A stretch of DNA of 16,976 bases from Sphingomonadales bacterium (GTDB lineage: Bacteria > Pseudomonadota > Alphaproteobacteria > Sphingomonadales > Sphingomonadaceae), in NCBI GenBank assembly GCA_017302775.1, contig JAFLDC010000017.1:1-16976 (forward strand). The letters run 5' to 3'. The position numbers and the translations under genes were made by a program. Positions 1-8,774 of this stretch are shown piece after piece (within the stretch, counting starts at the first letter, position 1; the number at the start of each line of letters is the position of its first letter). The notes below the pieces were generated by a model. It was not told the origin of the DNA. It saw only the letters and a program-made list of their open reading frames with translations, and ran no database searches.

Positions 1-285
1 GTAGGCGCAGGGAACCGGGATGTGATCCTGGATTTCACCGCCGGTGAAGACAGGCTGGACTTCCGCGCGCTCGATGCCGATCCGGTCGTTGCGGGTCGCC
101 AGATGCTCAGCTTCATGGGCAACAGCGCGTTCAGCGCAACCGGAACCGCCGAAGTGCGCTATGAGGTGGCTGGCGCAGATCTGCTGGTGCAAGTAGACCT
201 TGATGGTAACGGCACCACCGACATGGAAATGTTGCTGCAGGGTGCGGGAACCCAGACACTGGCCGGGACCGACTTCCTGTTTTGA
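1..285 (+). CDS. C-terminal end of an RTX/serralysin-type secreted protein (5' end outside window)
   Basis: The frame is open from the first base, so only the last 94 residues are visible. The opening residues G-A-G-N-R-D-V-I-L-D-F, followed by AGEDRLDF, match the segment that follows the calcium-binding nonapeptide repeats in M10 serralysins and related RTX proteins. The chain ends in Asp-Phe-Leu-Phe. An acidic residue followed by hydrophobic residues at the extreme C-terminus is the known type I (ABC exporter) secretion signal of serralysin proteases. The protein is therefore probably exported by a TolC-type type I system and binds calcium. The catalytic or adhesive domain is upstream of the window, so protease, lipase, cadherin-like or other large RTX proteins all remain possible. 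An ATG- or GTG-initiated short ORF inside this segment is not the real gene. It converges with the lldD-like gene. Confidence 0.8.
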   Translation, partial: VGAGNRDVILDFTAGEDRLDFRALDADPVVAGRQMLSFMGNSAFSATGTAEVRYEVAGADLLVQVDLDGNGTTDMEMLLQGAGTQTLAGTDFLF

Positions 286-298
286 GGGAAGCACCACA

Positions 299-316
299 CG
301 CAAAGCATGCTGTGCG
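299..316. other. Imperfect inverted repeat between convergent genes
   Basis: CGCAAAGCATGCTGTGCG is an 18-base near-palindrome centred on AGCATGCT, with one mismatched pair. It fills most of the 32-base gap between the stop of the RTX gene and the stop of the convergent lldD-like gene. The position suits a bidirectional transcription end. There is no T-run on either side, so a classical intrinsic terminator cannot be claimed. Confidence 0.3.
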
Positions 317-317
317 G

Positions 318-1466
318 TCAGCGCCAGCGTAGTCGATGGGGGGTCAGTTCGGAAACGGACTTGACCCCCATCAGCTTCATGCCCCTCTCGATCTCGTCCT
401 TCAGGATACTGATCGCCCGTTCAACGCCGGCTTGCCCGGCCGCGGCCAGGGCATAGAGGTAAAGGCGCCCGCCTGACGCAGCGTTGGCGCCGGCGCAGAC
501 CGCCTTGAGCGCGTGCGTGCCCCGCCGGACCCCGCCATCGCAGATGATTTCGATCCGCCCGCCCACGGCTTCGTGAATTTCGCGCAGCTGATCAAATGGT
601 GATCTGCTGCCATCAAGCTGGCGGCCACCGTGATTGGACAGCATGATCGCATCGATCCCCATATCCGCGGCGCGACGGGCATCGGCCACACTCATCACAC
701 CTTTGAGGGCAAATTTGCCGCCCCAGTCGTCCCGCAATTGCTCGGCCATTTTCCAGTCCATGTCAGGATCGAGCATGGTGTTGAAATAGCCTGCGATCGA
801 GACTGCTTCACCGGTGCCTTCGCGAACGTGCGTGTCGAGATTCGGCAACGCGAACTTTTCCCGCAGCAAGTAGTCGAGCGCCCAGCGTGGTTTGACCGCG
901 TAGGACAATGCTGATGACGGCGTAAATTTCGGCGGGGAGGTGAAGCCGGACCGGGCGCAACGCTCTCGCTTGCCGGAAACAATAGTATCGACAGTCAAGG
1001 CAATGGCATCAAACTTGGCCGCTTTGCACCGCGCGATCATCGAACGGTTGAGGCCGCGATCCTTGTGGTAATAGAACTGGAAAAGCTTGGGGGTGGAAAC
1101 CAGCCCGGCGATCTCTTCGATGCTGACCGTGGCAAGGCTGGAGATGCCGAACCACAGTCCGAATTTCTCCGCAGCCTGGGCCACCGCTCGCTCGCCCTGC
1201 CAATGGAACAGGCGCTGAAGTGCAGTCGGCGACAACATCAACGGCAATGCGCTTTTGCGGCCAAGGATCATACACGATGTATCGATCTCACCAACTCCGG
1301 CCAACACGTCTGGCACGAGATCGCATTCGGAATAGGCGTCCGTATTGCGAGCCTTGGTAAGCTCATCGTCGGCGGCGCCATCAATGTAATCAAATACCGG
1401 CCAAGGCAGGCGCTGTTTGGCAAGCAACCGGAAATCGTCGATATTATGGCAATCGGTCAGGCGCAT
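318..1466 (-). CDS. lldD: FMN-dependent alpha-hydroxy acid dehydrogenase, L-lactate dehydrogenase type
   Basis: This 382-residue protein belongs to the FMN-dependent alpha-hydroxy acid oxidase/dehydrogenase family and has its usual length. It would oxidise L-lactate or a similar 2-hydroxy acid to the keto acid, passing electrons to the respiratory chain at the inner membrane. Visible family features are Tyr27 in the YIDGAADDE segment, Lys255, the catalytic SNHGGRQLDGS loop with His279 and Arg282, the DGGVRRG flavin-phosphate loop near 310, and GR at 333-334. The segment LYALAAAGQAGV resembles E. coli LldD more than glycolate oxidase. The start agrees with the family N-terminus (MRLTDCHNIDDFR). 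Only a weak AGG lies upstream, and the ATG sits in the loop of a small inverted repeat. The gene stands alone and converges with the RTX gene. Mandelate or another 2-hydroxy acid is possible as substrate. Confidence 0.88.
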   Translation of the reverse strand: MRLTDCHNIDDFRLLAKQRLPWPVFDYIDGAADDELTKARNTDAYSECDLVPDVLAGVGEIDTSCMILGRKSALPLMLSPTALQRLFHWQGERAVAQAAEKFGLWFGISSLATVSIEEIAGLVSTPKLFQFYYHKDRGLNRSMIARCKAAKFDAIALTVDTIVSGKRERCARSGFTSPPKFTPSSALSYAVKPRWALDYLLREKFALPNLDTHVREGTGEAVSIAGYFNTMLDPDMDWKMAEQLRDDWGGKFALKGVMSVADARRAADMGIDAIMLSNHGGRQLDGSRSPFDQLREIHEAVGGRIEIICDGGVRRGTHALKAVCAGANAASGGRLYLYALAAAGQAGVERAISILKDEIERGMKLMGVKSVSELTPHRLRWR

Positions 1467-1472
1467 GCCTGA
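1457..1472 (-). promoter_or_regulatory. Inverted repeat enclosing the lldD-like start codon
   Basis: TCAGGC and GCCTGA are perfect 6-base arms around a 4-base centre, and in the mRNA this centre is AUGC. The initiator AUG would therefore be the loop of a hairpin, and the weak AGG ribosome-binding sequence would be in its stem. This could restrain translation or be a protein-binding dyad. It is short enough to be chance. Confidence 0.3.
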
Positions 1473-1501
1473 TCGGCTACACTACCATCTGATTGGCTAC
1501 A
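1469..1501 (-). promoter_or_regulatory. Two 13-bp direct repeats upstream of the lldD-like gene
   Basis: On the gene's own strand TGTAGCCAATCAG (1501-1489) and TGTAGCCGATCAG (1481-1469) differ at one base. They repeat with a 20-base period, about two helical turns, ending two bases before the start codon. This spacing puts both copies on the same face of the helix, as for tandem regulator sites. No matching regulator gene lies in the window, so the binding protein is unknown. Confidence 0.4.
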
Positions 1502-1532
1502 ACCAGTCAAGAATACCGAAAACTGCCAGCCC

Positions 1533-1613
1533 TTAGCGCATCAGTGCGTCGCAGGTTGTATCATCTCCGCTCTGCATGCCCTTACGCAGCCACTCCATGC
1601 GTTGAGCGCTGGT
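1533..1613 (-). pseudogene. Detached C-terminal remnant of a YpfJ-type zinc metallopeptidase
   Basis: Read on the minus strand, these 26 codons plus TAA give TSAQRMEWLRKGM followed by QSGDDTTCDALMR. The intact metallopeptidase at 2130-2996 ends TSAQRVRWLRRGM then ETGNEDSCDTFADLR. By hand alignment 13 of the first 22 residues are identical and the rest are largely conservative. The similarity starts abruptly at 1613. Upstream the frame gives no peptidase sequence and meets a stop near 1675, and no start codon or ribosome-binding site serves it. It is therefore a leftover gene end and not a gene. It was either displaced by an insertion into an ancestral ypfJ or left from a deleted second copy. 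Its G+C is about 58% (47 of 81 bases), above the AT-rich DNA that separates it from ypfJ. Confidence 0.7.
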
Positions 1614-1684
1614 ACAGAGCGACATATACCCGCAGATACATACAAAAGCCTGCGCGCTGTACAAACAAAACTGTTAGAAATGAG

Positions 1685-1969
1685 TTAGCAATTCTCGGCA
1701 ATTGCTCTCTGCAGTTTATAATTCCATTGAGCAAAAGCATAACGATACATTGCATCACCTCCTGCACCCGGAGGATAGTCACTGCGCTGAGGTGGCGGGC
1801 CGGGATTTCCGCCAGGCCTCTGATCAATCACGCAAATAGATTCAGGATCAAAAAGAGGAAAATTCATGTCAGTTTCAAATTGAAATCCAGACCGGCTTGC
1901 AGCTTTGGATGGATAATTCACCAAAACTAAGGAAGTTCCAATAATAAGGAAAATCAATCTTACTATCAT
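1685..1969 (-). CDS. Small exported protein of unknown function, low-GC gene
   Basis: I do not recognise this 94-residue protein. It opens with a convincing Sec signal peptide: MIVR, a hydrophobic core LIFLIIGTSLVLV, and a likely cut after SKAAS or nearby, leaving a mature part of about 70 residues. The mature part has a Gly/Pro-rich centre (RPGGNPGPPPQ, YPPGAGG) and an aromatic tail (MYRYAFAQWNYK). It has two cysteines, near residue 45 and at the last position, which could form a disulphide. The case for a real gene is the ribosome-binding sequence TAGGA (1980-1976), six bases before the ATG, together with the signal peptide. Base composition is far below the neighbours: rows 1921-2100, covering its 5' end and leader, are 31% G+C by count. 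It lies between ypfJ and the detached ypfJ tail, which suggests it arrived with foreign DNA. Confidence 0.6.
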   Translation of the reverse strand: MIVRLIFLIIGTSLVLVNYPSKAASRSGFQFETDMNFPLFDPESICVIDQRPGGNPGPPPQRSDYPPGAGGDAMYRYAFAQWNYKLQRAIAENC

Positions 1970-1975
1970 ATGAAT

Positions 1976-2008
1976 TCCTAACGATGATTGGTGAGGATTT
2001 TTATTCTA
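1976..2008 (-). promoter_or_regulatory. Likely promoter -10 and ribosome-binding site of the small secreted-protein gene
   Basis: On the minus strand TAGAAT (2008-2003) resembles a -10 box, and TGC precedes it by three bases. It would start transcription about 25-30 bases before the ATG at 1969. TAGGA at 1980-1976 is a good Shine-Dalgarno sequence at six-base spacing. A -35 is unclear: TTGATA lies 20 bases upstream of the -10, too far to be ideal. Confidence 0.35.
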
Positions 2009-2062
2009 TTTGCACAATGCTTGAGTGTTATCAAATAAACTATGCTTAATCTATTTCGTTCG

Positions 2063-2089
2063 AAAATTGTGCGGTTTTTCGACAATTTT
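2063..2089 (-). terminator. Possible weak terminator hairpin downstream of ypfJ
   Basis: AAAATTGT (2063-2070) and ACAATTTT (2082-2089) are perfect 8-base inverted repeats with an 11-base loop, 40 bases past the ypfJ stop. In the minus-strand transcript the descending arm ends in UUUU. The stem is nearly all A-T, so it would be weak. An operator for the small gene downstream is an alternative. Confidence 0.3.
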
Positions 2090-2129
2090 TCACATCATCG
2101 GCATATGTAGTAAATTGCATGGCGCGTCA

Positions 2130-2996
2130 TCATCTCAAATCGGCAAAGGTATCACAACTATCTTCATTGCCAGTTTCCATGCCTCGCCGTAGCCACCGAA
2201 CGCGTTGCGCGCTGGTGCCGTGTGTAAACGCTTCTGGCGATGCGCGGCGACCTGCATTGCGCATCAGTGTATCGTCGCCAATTTGGTGTGCAGCGTTAAG
2301 TCCGCTTTCCATATCGCCGGGCTCCAGTCGTTCACGGTTCTTGGCGGCCCATACTCCAGCGTAGCAGTCGGCCTGTAATTCGAGGCGAACAGATAGTTCA
2401 TTGGCTCGGCGCGGGTTTTGAGCTTGAAGGCTGCGAACTTGATCTGACATACCGAGAAGTTTCTGGATATGATGGCCATACTCGTGCGCAATTACATAAT
2501 CTCGCGCGAATTGGCCGGTCGCACCGATTTCCACGTCCATCAGCCGGAAAAAGTCAGTGTCGAGATATATTCTGCCATCGGCGGGGCAGTAAAACGGCCC
2601 CATTGCGCTTTGTGCAGCGCCGCACCCAGAGTTACCCGCTTGGGAATAGAATCTGAGCCCCGGTTGCTTGAACGGTATTCGAGCAGCAGCGAAGAGTGGC
2701 TCCCAAGTATTATTCAATGAATACAGTGCATTACATGATTGCCTTCGATTTGCGTCAGCTGTACATGCTTCATTGACAGAGTTTCCATCAGTTGCCGAAG
2801 CCTCCCGCGTCGGCAACTGAGCCTGTTCCAGTCCACCAATCATCTGCGCCGGATCAATTCCGAACACTAATGCACCGATCAACGCAATCAATAGTGTGCC
2901 GCAACCGACCTGGCCGCCGCGTCCGCCGGGGAAACTGCCGCGGCGGCCTTGGTCCTCGACGTCGATGGAATCGGGATCGAAATCGTCCAGTCGCAT
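2130..2996 (-). CDS. ypfJ: YpfJ-type neutral zinc metallopeptidase, membrane-anchored
   Basis: The 288-residue protein has the family layout: a short charged N-terminus (MRLDDFDPDS...), a Gly-rich stretch, one membrane segment at about 32-47 (GTLLIALIGALVFG), then an extracytoplasmic zinc peptidase domain. The zinc motif HEYGHH is at 171-176 (His171, Glu172, His175), with Glu206 in LELQADCYAG as the likely third ligand. Four or more cysteines in the mature domain (78, 88, 125, 137) could form disulphides. Substrates of this family are not known to me. I chose the ATG at 2996 over one 33 bases upstream, because it is preceded by CAGGAG at nine-base spacing and matches the family start. The gene is divergent from bdhA. 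G+C drops to 38-55% in several 60-base rows of the middle, against about 68% near its 5' end, so it may be a mosaic. A second copy of its C-terminus lies at 1533-1613. Confidence 0.9.
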   Translation of the reverse strand: MRLDDFDPDSIDVEDQGRRGSFPGGRGGQVGCGTLLIALIGALVFGIDPAQMIGGLEQAQLPTREASATDGNSVNEACTADANRRQSCNALYSLNNTWEPLFAAARIPFKQPGLRFYSQAGNSGCGAAQSAMGPFYCPADGRIYLDTDFFRLMDVEIGATGQFARDYVIAHEYGHHIQKLLGMSDQVRSLQAQNPRRANELSVRLELQADCYAGVWAAKNRERLEPGDMESGLNAAHQIGDDTLMRNAGRRASPEAFTHGTSAQRVRWLRRGMETGNEDSCDTFADLR

Positions 2997-3014
2997 TATC
3001 AACCACTCCTGCCG

Positions 3015-3057
3015 GGCTGGACAAAGCACCGTCCAGCCGCAATGGGCCTGCTATAAC
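3015..3057 (+). promoter_or_regulatory. 8-8-8 inverted repeat and -10 box in the ypfJ/bdhA divergent promoter region
   Basis: GGCTGGAC (3015-3022) and GTCCAGCC (3031-3038) are perfect inverted arms around eight bases. TATAAC (3052-3057) is a good -10 for bdhA and predicts a leader of about 20 bases. With a 17-base spacer the -35 would be at 3029-3034, overlapping the right arm. A protein bound to the repeat could thus block bdhA, and on the other strand the repeat lies in the ypfJ leader. GGAG at 3075-3078 is the bdhA ribosome-binding site. Confidence 0.45.
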
Positions 3058-3085
3058 GCAACCCTCAAGTGTTTGGAGTCGATAA

Positions 3086-3841
3086 ATGTTCCTTGGTGGA
3101 AAGCGCGCGCTCGTAACCGGTTCAACCTCTGGCATCGGGTTGGCCGTGGCCCGGTCGCTGCGGGCCGAAGGGGCAGAGGTGGTACTGTCGGGCTTTGGCA
3201 GTCCGGCGGAGATTGCGGGGCTGTGCGAGGAACTGGACGCCACGCATATCGCTGCCGACCTGTCACAGCGTGAAGGCGTCGAAGCCTTGATGGCCGGGGC
3301 AGGGACGATCGACATTCTGGTCAACAATGCCGGGATGCAGCATGTAGCACCGGTGGAAGAATTTCCGGTCGACAAGTGGGATATGATCATCGCGCTGAAT
3401 CTGACGGCAGCATTCGATGCCTGTCGACTGGCAATTCCGCATATGAAGGCGGCTGGTTGGGGCCGGATCATCAATACCGCCAGCGCCCATTCATTGACGG
3501 CATCGCCGTATAAGGCCGCCTATGTCTCGGCCAAGCATGGGCTGGCTGGATTGACCAAGACCCTCGCGCTTGAACTCGCTACGTTCAACATTACAGCGAA
3601 CTGCATCAGCCCGGGCTATGTCTGGACGCCGCTGGTGGAGAACCAGATTCCCGACACCATGGCGGCGCGCGAAATGACTCGCGAACAGGTGATCAACGAT
3701 GTGCTGCTGACCCGCCAGCCGACTAAAAAGTTCGTGCAACCATCGGATATCGGCGAAATGGCAGTATTCCTGTGCCGCGACGCAGCCGCCAACATTACCG
3801 GAACCAATATTTCGATGGATGGTGGCTGGACCGCGGAATAG
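3086..3841 (+). CDS. bdhA: D-3-hydroxybutyrate dehydrogenase (SDR family)
   Basis: This 251-residue short-chain dehydrogenase would interconvert 3-hydroxybutyrate and acetoacetate with NAD(H) in the cytosol, the step that feeds polyhydroxybutyrate breakdown products back to metabolism. The dinucleotide-binding TGSTSGIG is at 11-18 and NNAG at 80-83. The catalytic set is Asn105, Ser133, Tyr146 and Lys150. Sequences typical of this subfamily rather than of general SDRs are NNAGMQHVAPVEEFP, ASAHSLTASPYKAAY, SPGYVWTPLVENQIP and the end DGGWTAE. The length is the family norm. The start is set by GGAG seven bases upstream. It is transcribed alone or with the M28 peptidase 96 bases downstream. CGGTT/AACCG after the stop could form a weak hairpin, without a T-run. 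No phaC or phaZ gene is in the window to confirm the pathway. Confidence 0.92.
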   Translation: MFLGGKRALVTGSTSGIGLAVARSLRAEGAEVVLSGFGSPAEIAGLCEELDATHIAADLSQREGVEALMAGAGTIDILVNNAGMQHVAPVEEFPVDKWDMIIALNLTAAFDACRLAIPHMKAAGWGRIINTASAHSLTASPYKAAYVSAKHGLAGLTKTLALELATFNITANCISPGYVWTPLVENQIPDTMAAREMTREQVINDVLLTRQPTKKFVQPSDIGEMAVFLCRDAAANITGTNISMDGGWTAE

Positions 3842-3937
3842 GCCCACCTGTAACATTCCTGCCACCGGTTCGGGCAAACCGTCCTGAATATCTCGGACGA
3901 CTTGCTGACCTTTGCAAACCGCGTGATAATCGTGGCG

Positions 3938-5440
3938 ATGAAACGTTTCCAGCAGGCGATCAAGCGACTGGCAGCCATTGTGCTGAGTGCCGCCTTGATT
4001 GTTCAGCCAATGTCTTTGTCGGCCAAGCCTAACAAGGCACGTGTCGAGTTGGAGGCACAACTTCGGTCACATATTACCGAATTATCTGACGACAAATACG
4101 AAGGTCGCGAACCCGGCACTGAAGGCGAAGCGAAAACCTTACGTTACATCGGCAAACAATGGTTCGACATTGGTTTGCAATCAGGCACGAACGATCCGTC
4201 ACACCCCTGGTTCGCCCCGGTCAATCTAATAGCGCGAGAGCCGGGCATCAGTCGGGCATTTTTTACCCGCAAGGGTAAGCGGCTTTACGTTCCAGCCGGA
4301 TCAACCGTCGTTCTGACGTCAGGGAAACGCGGGCTCGTGGAAAATGCCCCGGTGTTGTTTGTCGGCAATGGCGAGACGGTTCCTCCCCGGGCTGAGCTCG
4401 CCGGACGTGCGGCGCTCTTGCTGGATGCTGGCGTAGAGAATTCGGATCGTCAAAATGCGCTTTTGAAGGCGGGGGCGGCCGCGGTCATCACCGTGCTCGA
4501 TGCGGAGCGCACACTTGAACAGGTTACCACGCACCGCAACCGCAAAGGTTATGCGTTGGCGAGCGACAAGTTGGGCGGCGATCTTGAGGCGTTCGTAACA
4601 CCAGACGCATTGGATGGCGTTCTGGTGGGTGCGGGACTGAGCCTTAGGAAGCTTAAGGACGTGGCCGGTGCTGCGGGTTTTGCTGCACGGCCAATCGATC
4701 TGGGCGTTTCTCTGGAAGCCACTACCCGCGAAACCCGCATCAGGACACATAATGTCATTGGCAAGTTGCCGGGCAAACGACCAGAGCTCGGGGCAGTGCT
4801 TCTTTTGGCGCACTGGGACCATTTCGGGCGTTGTGCCGAGCCGCCGGCCGAAGACCAGATCTGCAATGGCACGGTGGATAATGCGAGTGGTATCGCGGTG
4901 TTGACGGAGATTGCCAGGCGGCTGGCGCGCGGGCCGCAAGCTGATCGTGACATCTATTTTCTAGCTGCTACCGGAGAGGAAATTGGCTTTCTGGGCGTTG
5001 AGGCCTTTGCCGAGAATCCACCTCTGCCGTTGTCCCGGATCATTGCAGCATTCAACATCGATACGGTCGCGCTGGCGCCCGCCGGGCGACCATTTGCAAT
5101 AGTGGGGAAGGGACTTACCCCGCTGGATCCCCATATCGCGGCCTATGCCAAATCGGCCAAGCGCAGGCTGGACGATGACGAAGCCGCCAATGCTTATGTC
5201 AGGCGCCAGGATGGTTGGGCGCTGATGCAACACGATGTTCCAGCGGTGATGATCTCCAGTTCATGGTCGGACATCACCTTGATCGAGCGCTTTATGGAAG
5301 GCGACTATCATCGTCCGGGCGATCAGTTGACCCGAGGTATCGAACTGGGCGGGGCGGCCGATGATGTTGAGTTTCTGGTTGGCCTGGCCCGATGGTTCGC
5401 CGATCCACGACGAGTTCCGCTTCGTCCAAAAGAGTCCTGA
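3938..5440 (+). CDS. Exported M28-family zinc aminopeptidase
   Basis: The 500-residue protein has an N-terminal signal peptide (MKRF..KR, then LAAIVLSAALIVQ, likely cut after SLSA at 29) and a PA-like insert at about 120-250. The M28 di-zinc catalytic domain follows from about 268. The expected ligands and catalytic residues are in order: His292 and Asp294 (AHWDHFG), Asp314 (NGTVDNASG), Glu347-Glu348 (TGEEIG), Asp375 (FNIDT) and His458 (DYHRPGD). It probably trims N-terminal amino acids from peptides in the periplasm or outside the cell. An in-frame TTG at 3902 would put 12 residues before the signal peptide, so the ATG at 3938 is preferred, although its ribosome-binding site is poor. Glutaminyl cyclase-like activity is possible within the same fold. 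It lies between bdhA and guaB without an obvious functional link. Confidence 0.88.
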   Translation: MKRFQQAIKRLAAIVLSAALIVQPMSLSAKPNKARVELEAQLRSHITELSDDKYEGREPGTEGEAKTLRYIGKQWFDIGLQSGTNDPSHPWFAPVNLIAREPGISRAFFTRKGKRLYVPAGSTVVLTSGKRGLVENAPVLFVGNGETVPPRAELAGRAALLLDAGVENSDRQNALLKAGAAAVITVLDAERTLEQVTTHRNRKGYALASDKLGGDLEAFVTPDALDGVLVGAGLSLRKLKDVAGAAGFAARPIDLGVSLEATTRETRIRTHNVIGKLPGKRPELGAVLLLAHWDHFGRCAEPPAEDQICNGTVDNASGIAVLTEIARRLARGPQADRDIYFLAATGEEIGFLGVEAFAENPPLPLSRIIAAFNIDTVALAPAGRPFAIVGKGLTPLDPHIAAYAKSAKRRLDDDEAANAYVRRQDGWALMQHDVPAVMISSSWSDITLIERFMEGDYHRPGDQLTRGIELGGAADDVEFLVGLARWFADPRRVPLRPKES

Positions 5441-5466
5441 CCGCTGGCTCTAGCCGTAAGCGCTGA

Positions 5467-8153
<2,687 letters not shown>

Positions 8154-8188
8154 GTGACAGGCAAATGGCAACGCTCAAGGAGCAGATC

Positions 8189-8698
8189 ATGCGTTACACT
8201 CCCGCCGCACTTGCGCTTGCGTTGTTGGCAGCGGTCACCGCCAGCACCGGTTACAGCGCGCCGCCGGTCCCGCTTGATCCGCGTGCCGCCTCGTTGGTCG
8301 CTGAGGGGCGCAAAGCTCTGGCCGAAGGCAAGTTGGATGATGCAATCGACAGTTTTGAGGCGGCGCTGGCGATTCAGCCCGGGCATGTTGCAATCTACCT
8401 CAACCTTGCTGAGGCAACCCGTAAGCAGGGCATGCAGGGCAAGGCGCTGCGCTATTATCGGGAAGCGTTGAAGCTCGATCCTGAAAATCAGTACGCGATC
8501 GCGGGCGAGGGGGAGACGCTGGTTGAAAAGGGCGCGATTGAGAAGGCGCGGCGTAATTTGACCAAGCTCGAGCAGCTATGCGGTAACAAGACGTGTGCAC
8601 CAGCGCGTCAATTGGCTGCGGCCATTGCCAAGGGGCCGGCACCGCAAGTGGTCACTGCCGACCAGGTGGAGGCCAAGCCCGAAGTTTCAGCGAATTGA
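8189..8698 (+). CDS. Small exported TPR-repeat protein
   Basis: This 169-residue protein has a Sec signal peptide (MRYTPAALALALLAAVTAS, likely cut after GYSA at 24). Two clear tetratricopeptide repeats follow at about 34-66 and 68-100 (LVAEGRKALAEGKLDDAIDSFEAALAIQPG; the next ends ALKLDPEN), and a weaker third runs to about 130. Cys131 and Cys136 could form a disulphide. TPR repeats bind other proteins, so a periplasmic assembly or scaffold role is likely, but no partner can be named. The start is fixed by a perfect AAGGAG (8177-8182) six bases before the ATG. Two earlier in-frame ATGs lack such a site. It lies 35 bases after rsmB and is probably the last gene of the guaB transcript. Confidence 0.85.
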   Translation: MRYTPAALALALLAAVTASTGYSAPPVPLDPRAASLVAEGRKALAEGKLDDAIDSFEAALAIQPGHVAIYLNLAEATRKQGMQGKALRYYREALKLDPENQYAIAGEGETLVEKGAIEKARRNLTKLEQLCGNKTCAPARQLAAAIAKGPAPQVVTADQVEAKPEVSAN

Positions 8699-8738
8699 TT
8701 TGCCGGTAAAGGGGGGGAGGGGCGATTGTCGCACCTTA

Positions 8739-8774
8739 CTAGATAAGGTCTCTGAACTAGATAAGGTCCCTGAA
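8739..8774. repeat. 18-bp tandem duplication covering the rppH stop codon
   Basis: CTAGATAAGGTCTCTGAA (8739-8756) and CTAGATAAGGTCCCTGAA (8757-8774) are adjacent and differ at one base. Read on the minus strand the unit codes Phe-Arg-Asp-Leu-Ile-stop, so the last five codons and the TAG of rppH are repeated directly after the gene. The second copy is followed at once by TAA. Confidence 0.9.

Noticed and set aside
1582..1827. 81-residue minus-strand frame overlapping the small gene and the ypfJ remnant
   Set aside because: It is out of frame with the YpfJ-like tail, has no signal or ribosome-binding site, and crosses the stop of the small gene. It is a shadow frame.
1493..1930. 145-residue open frame on the plus strand across the low-GC pocket
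   Set aside because: It has no ribosome-binding site, no domain and an irregular residue mix, and it lies antisense to the better supported small secreted-protein gene and the ypfJ tail.
3866..3881. CGGTT/AACCG hairpin after bdhA as a terminator
   Set aside because: It has only five base pairs and no T-run, so it is not enough to call.
8699..8756. GCGA-TTG-TCGC hairpin with a G-run between the TPR gene and rppH as a terminator
   Set aside because: The stem is only four pairs and no T-run follows in either direction.
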